Below, in pieces: positions 63,241 to 64,000 of a DNA stretch of 64,000 bases. Position 1 is the first letter of the stretch; each line of letters opens with the position of its first letter. A program made the translations under genes and the position numbers. Source of the stretch: Chloroherpetonaceae bacterium (GTDB taxonomy: Bacteria; Bacteroidota; Chlorobiia; Chlorobiales; Thermochlorobacteraceae); assembly GCA_025056565.1 (NCBI GenBank), contig JANWWA010000012.1, forward strand, positions 1 through 64,000, given 5' to 3'. The notes beneath the pieces were generated by a model. That model made no database searches and was not told the origin of the DNA. It was given only the letters and a program-made list of their open reading frames with translations.

Positions 63241-63760
63241 ATCAAACAAAAAATGGATAGTGGCGGCACTGGTACTATGCGGATGCGCAGCGGCACAGAA
63301 TGCAAGCCCGCCAAGCCAAAGCGCAGAGAGCAGCAAGCCAGCTAATATGGTGCTAGGGCTTTGCTCATGGGAAGACTGGCAAAAAGAAGCTAAATGGGAC
63401 GATTACGAAGCAGCCGACTATGTGCCCGACAGCCTTGCCGTGCGTAAAATTGCGGCAAAAGCACAGTCGCCCGACATTACGTTTCTGCTCTTTGGCGGTA
63501 GCTGGTGCGGCGACAGCCGAGACGGAATGCCGAAAATTTTTAAGGTGCTGCGCGCAGCAGGCATTGCACCAGAACGCACTGCAGTCTATGGCGTTGACCG
63601 CAAAAAGCGTGAGGAAACTGGCACTGCCGAAAAATTCCAAGTTAAGCGTGTGCCCACGCTGATTGTGCTGAAAGCAGGTCAAGAGATTGGGCGAATTGTG
63701 GAGACCCCAACGATAAGCTGGGAAAGAGATTTGGCAGCACTGTTAGAGAAAAGTGAGTGA
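63194..63760 (+). CDS. Thioredoxin-fold lipoprotein or secreted protein with WCGDS active site
   Basis: A protein of about 188 residues in the thioredoxin fold. The active-site helix reads [17 protein letters not shown], so the second Cys of CxxC is Ser, as in a Bacteroidetes family of thioredoxin-like proteins. The C-terminal cis-Pro is in [10 protein letters not shown]. The N-terminus has a hydrophobic segment with VLCGCAAAQ, which could be a lipobox or signal site. The start is uncertain: ATGs at 63176, 63194 and 63197 all overlap nadK. Likely periplasmic redox or isomerase role; the single Cys argues against a simple reductase. Confidence 0.7.
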   Translation: MMCFVKSFFGARSISKSNKKWIVAALVLCGCAAAQNASPPSQSAESSKPANMVLGLCSWEDWQKEAKWDDYEAADYVPDSLAVRKIAAKAQSPDITFLLFGGSWCGDSRDGMPKIFKVLRAAGIAPERTAVYGVDRKKREETGTAEKFQVKRVPTLIVLKAGQEIGRIVETPTISWERDLAALLEKSE

Positions 63761-63776
63761 TGGCAAAGAAACAAGC

Positions 63777-64000
63777 GTGAAAGAACAGGTAAAGATTTTA
63801 GCAATCGTAGGTCCAACCGCCTCAGGTAAAAGCGCGCTTGCCTTACGACTTGCAACGCATCTGGATGCGGAGATTGTCTCTGCAGACTCGCGCCAAATTT
63901 ACCGCGAATTGACGATTGGTTCTGCCAAACCTTGCAAGGAAGAACTGCAGCAAGTCCGGCATCACTTCATTGATGAACGCTCTCTGCCTGCACCTTATGA
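63777..64000 (+). CDS. miaA: tRNA dimethylallyltransferase MiaA (5' part)
   Basis: The beginning of MiaA, cut by the window edge. The P-loop [16 protein letters not shown] and the [18 protein letters not shown] motif are diagnostic; HHFIDERS follows, close to the end of the window. MiaA adds a dimethylallyl group to A37 of tRNAs reading U-starting codons. GTG at 63777 gives a standard start; GTG at 63753 is an in-frame alternative. It follows the thioredoxin-like gene by 16 bp. Confidence 0.93.
   Translation, partial: MKEQVKILAIVGPTASGKSALALRLATHLDAEIVSADSRQIYRELTIGSAKPCKEELQQVRHHFIDERSLPAPY

Overview
The window comes from a chlorosome-bearing green sulfur bacterium (phylum Chlorobiota/Chlorobi). 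Evidence: a CsmA-type chlorosome baseplate protein, CsmC/D-type and CsmI/J/X-type chlorosome envelope proteins, the dark-operative protochlorophyllide reductase genes bchN-bchB-bchL, bchJ, a BchH-type chelatase subunit and three carriers of the bacteriochlorophyll-delivery (PucC/BCH2) family. A type IX secretion sorting domain and several lipoproteins fit the Bacteroidota/Chlorobiota supergroup. Placement nearer Chloroherpeton/Thermochlorobacter than Chlorobium is only a guess. I saw no tRNA, rRNA, CRISPR array or insertion sequence.

Layout. 1-3.1 kb: a tandem family of beta-propeller lipoproteins (two intact, one internally deleted remnant) and a cluster of hairpin repeats. 5.0-10.1 kb: a chlorosome island in which two ArsA/Get3-like ATPases with HSP20-like tails flank two CsmC/D-like genes, csmA and an unknown PH-domain-like protein. 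10.9-15.8 kb: a lipoprotein, a TonB-dependent receptor and a pigment-carrier-type MFS gene, closed by a terminator. 15.9-23.2 kb: bchN, bchB, bchL, MFS carrier, bchJ, MFS carrier. 24.3-27.9 kb: a PuhE-like membrane protein, mreB and a CrtI-type carotenoid desaturase. 28.0-32.4 kb: a Rieske protein, an envelope-stress-like gene set with a WD40 protein, a chlorosome [2Fe-2S] protein and a succinate dehydrogenase/fumarate reductase iron-sulfur subunit. 32.5-43.3 kb: alanine dehydrogenase, an SGNH/GDSL lipoprotein, a BchH homologue lacking its C-terminal third followed by a 54-residue membrane protein, a T9SS cargo protein, a glycogen/pullulan debranching enzyme and an outer-membrane protein. 43.7-49.0 kb: hrcA-grpE-dnaJ, a peroxiredoxin, a TPR-like protein and a UbiA prenyltransferase. 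49.2-58.5 kb: signalling genes (two-component pairs, one with a pseudo-receiver, and a four-gene ATP-grasp/kinase/NtrC/kinase operon). 58.8-64.0 kb: gcvH, gcvP, nadK, a thioredoxin-like protein and the start of miaA.

How the genes work together. bchNBL reduce protochlorophyllide, BchJ and the BCD carriers probably handle or move pigment intermediates, and the Csm proteins build the chlorosome envelope. The ArsA-like ATPases around csmA are good candidates for chaperoning or targeting chlorosome proteins, by analogy with Get3; that function is inference. The points most worth a second look are the ArsA-Csm-PH island, the truncated BchH with its small membrane partner, the PuhE-like gene in an apparent type-I reaction-centre lineage, and the pseudo-receiver regulator.
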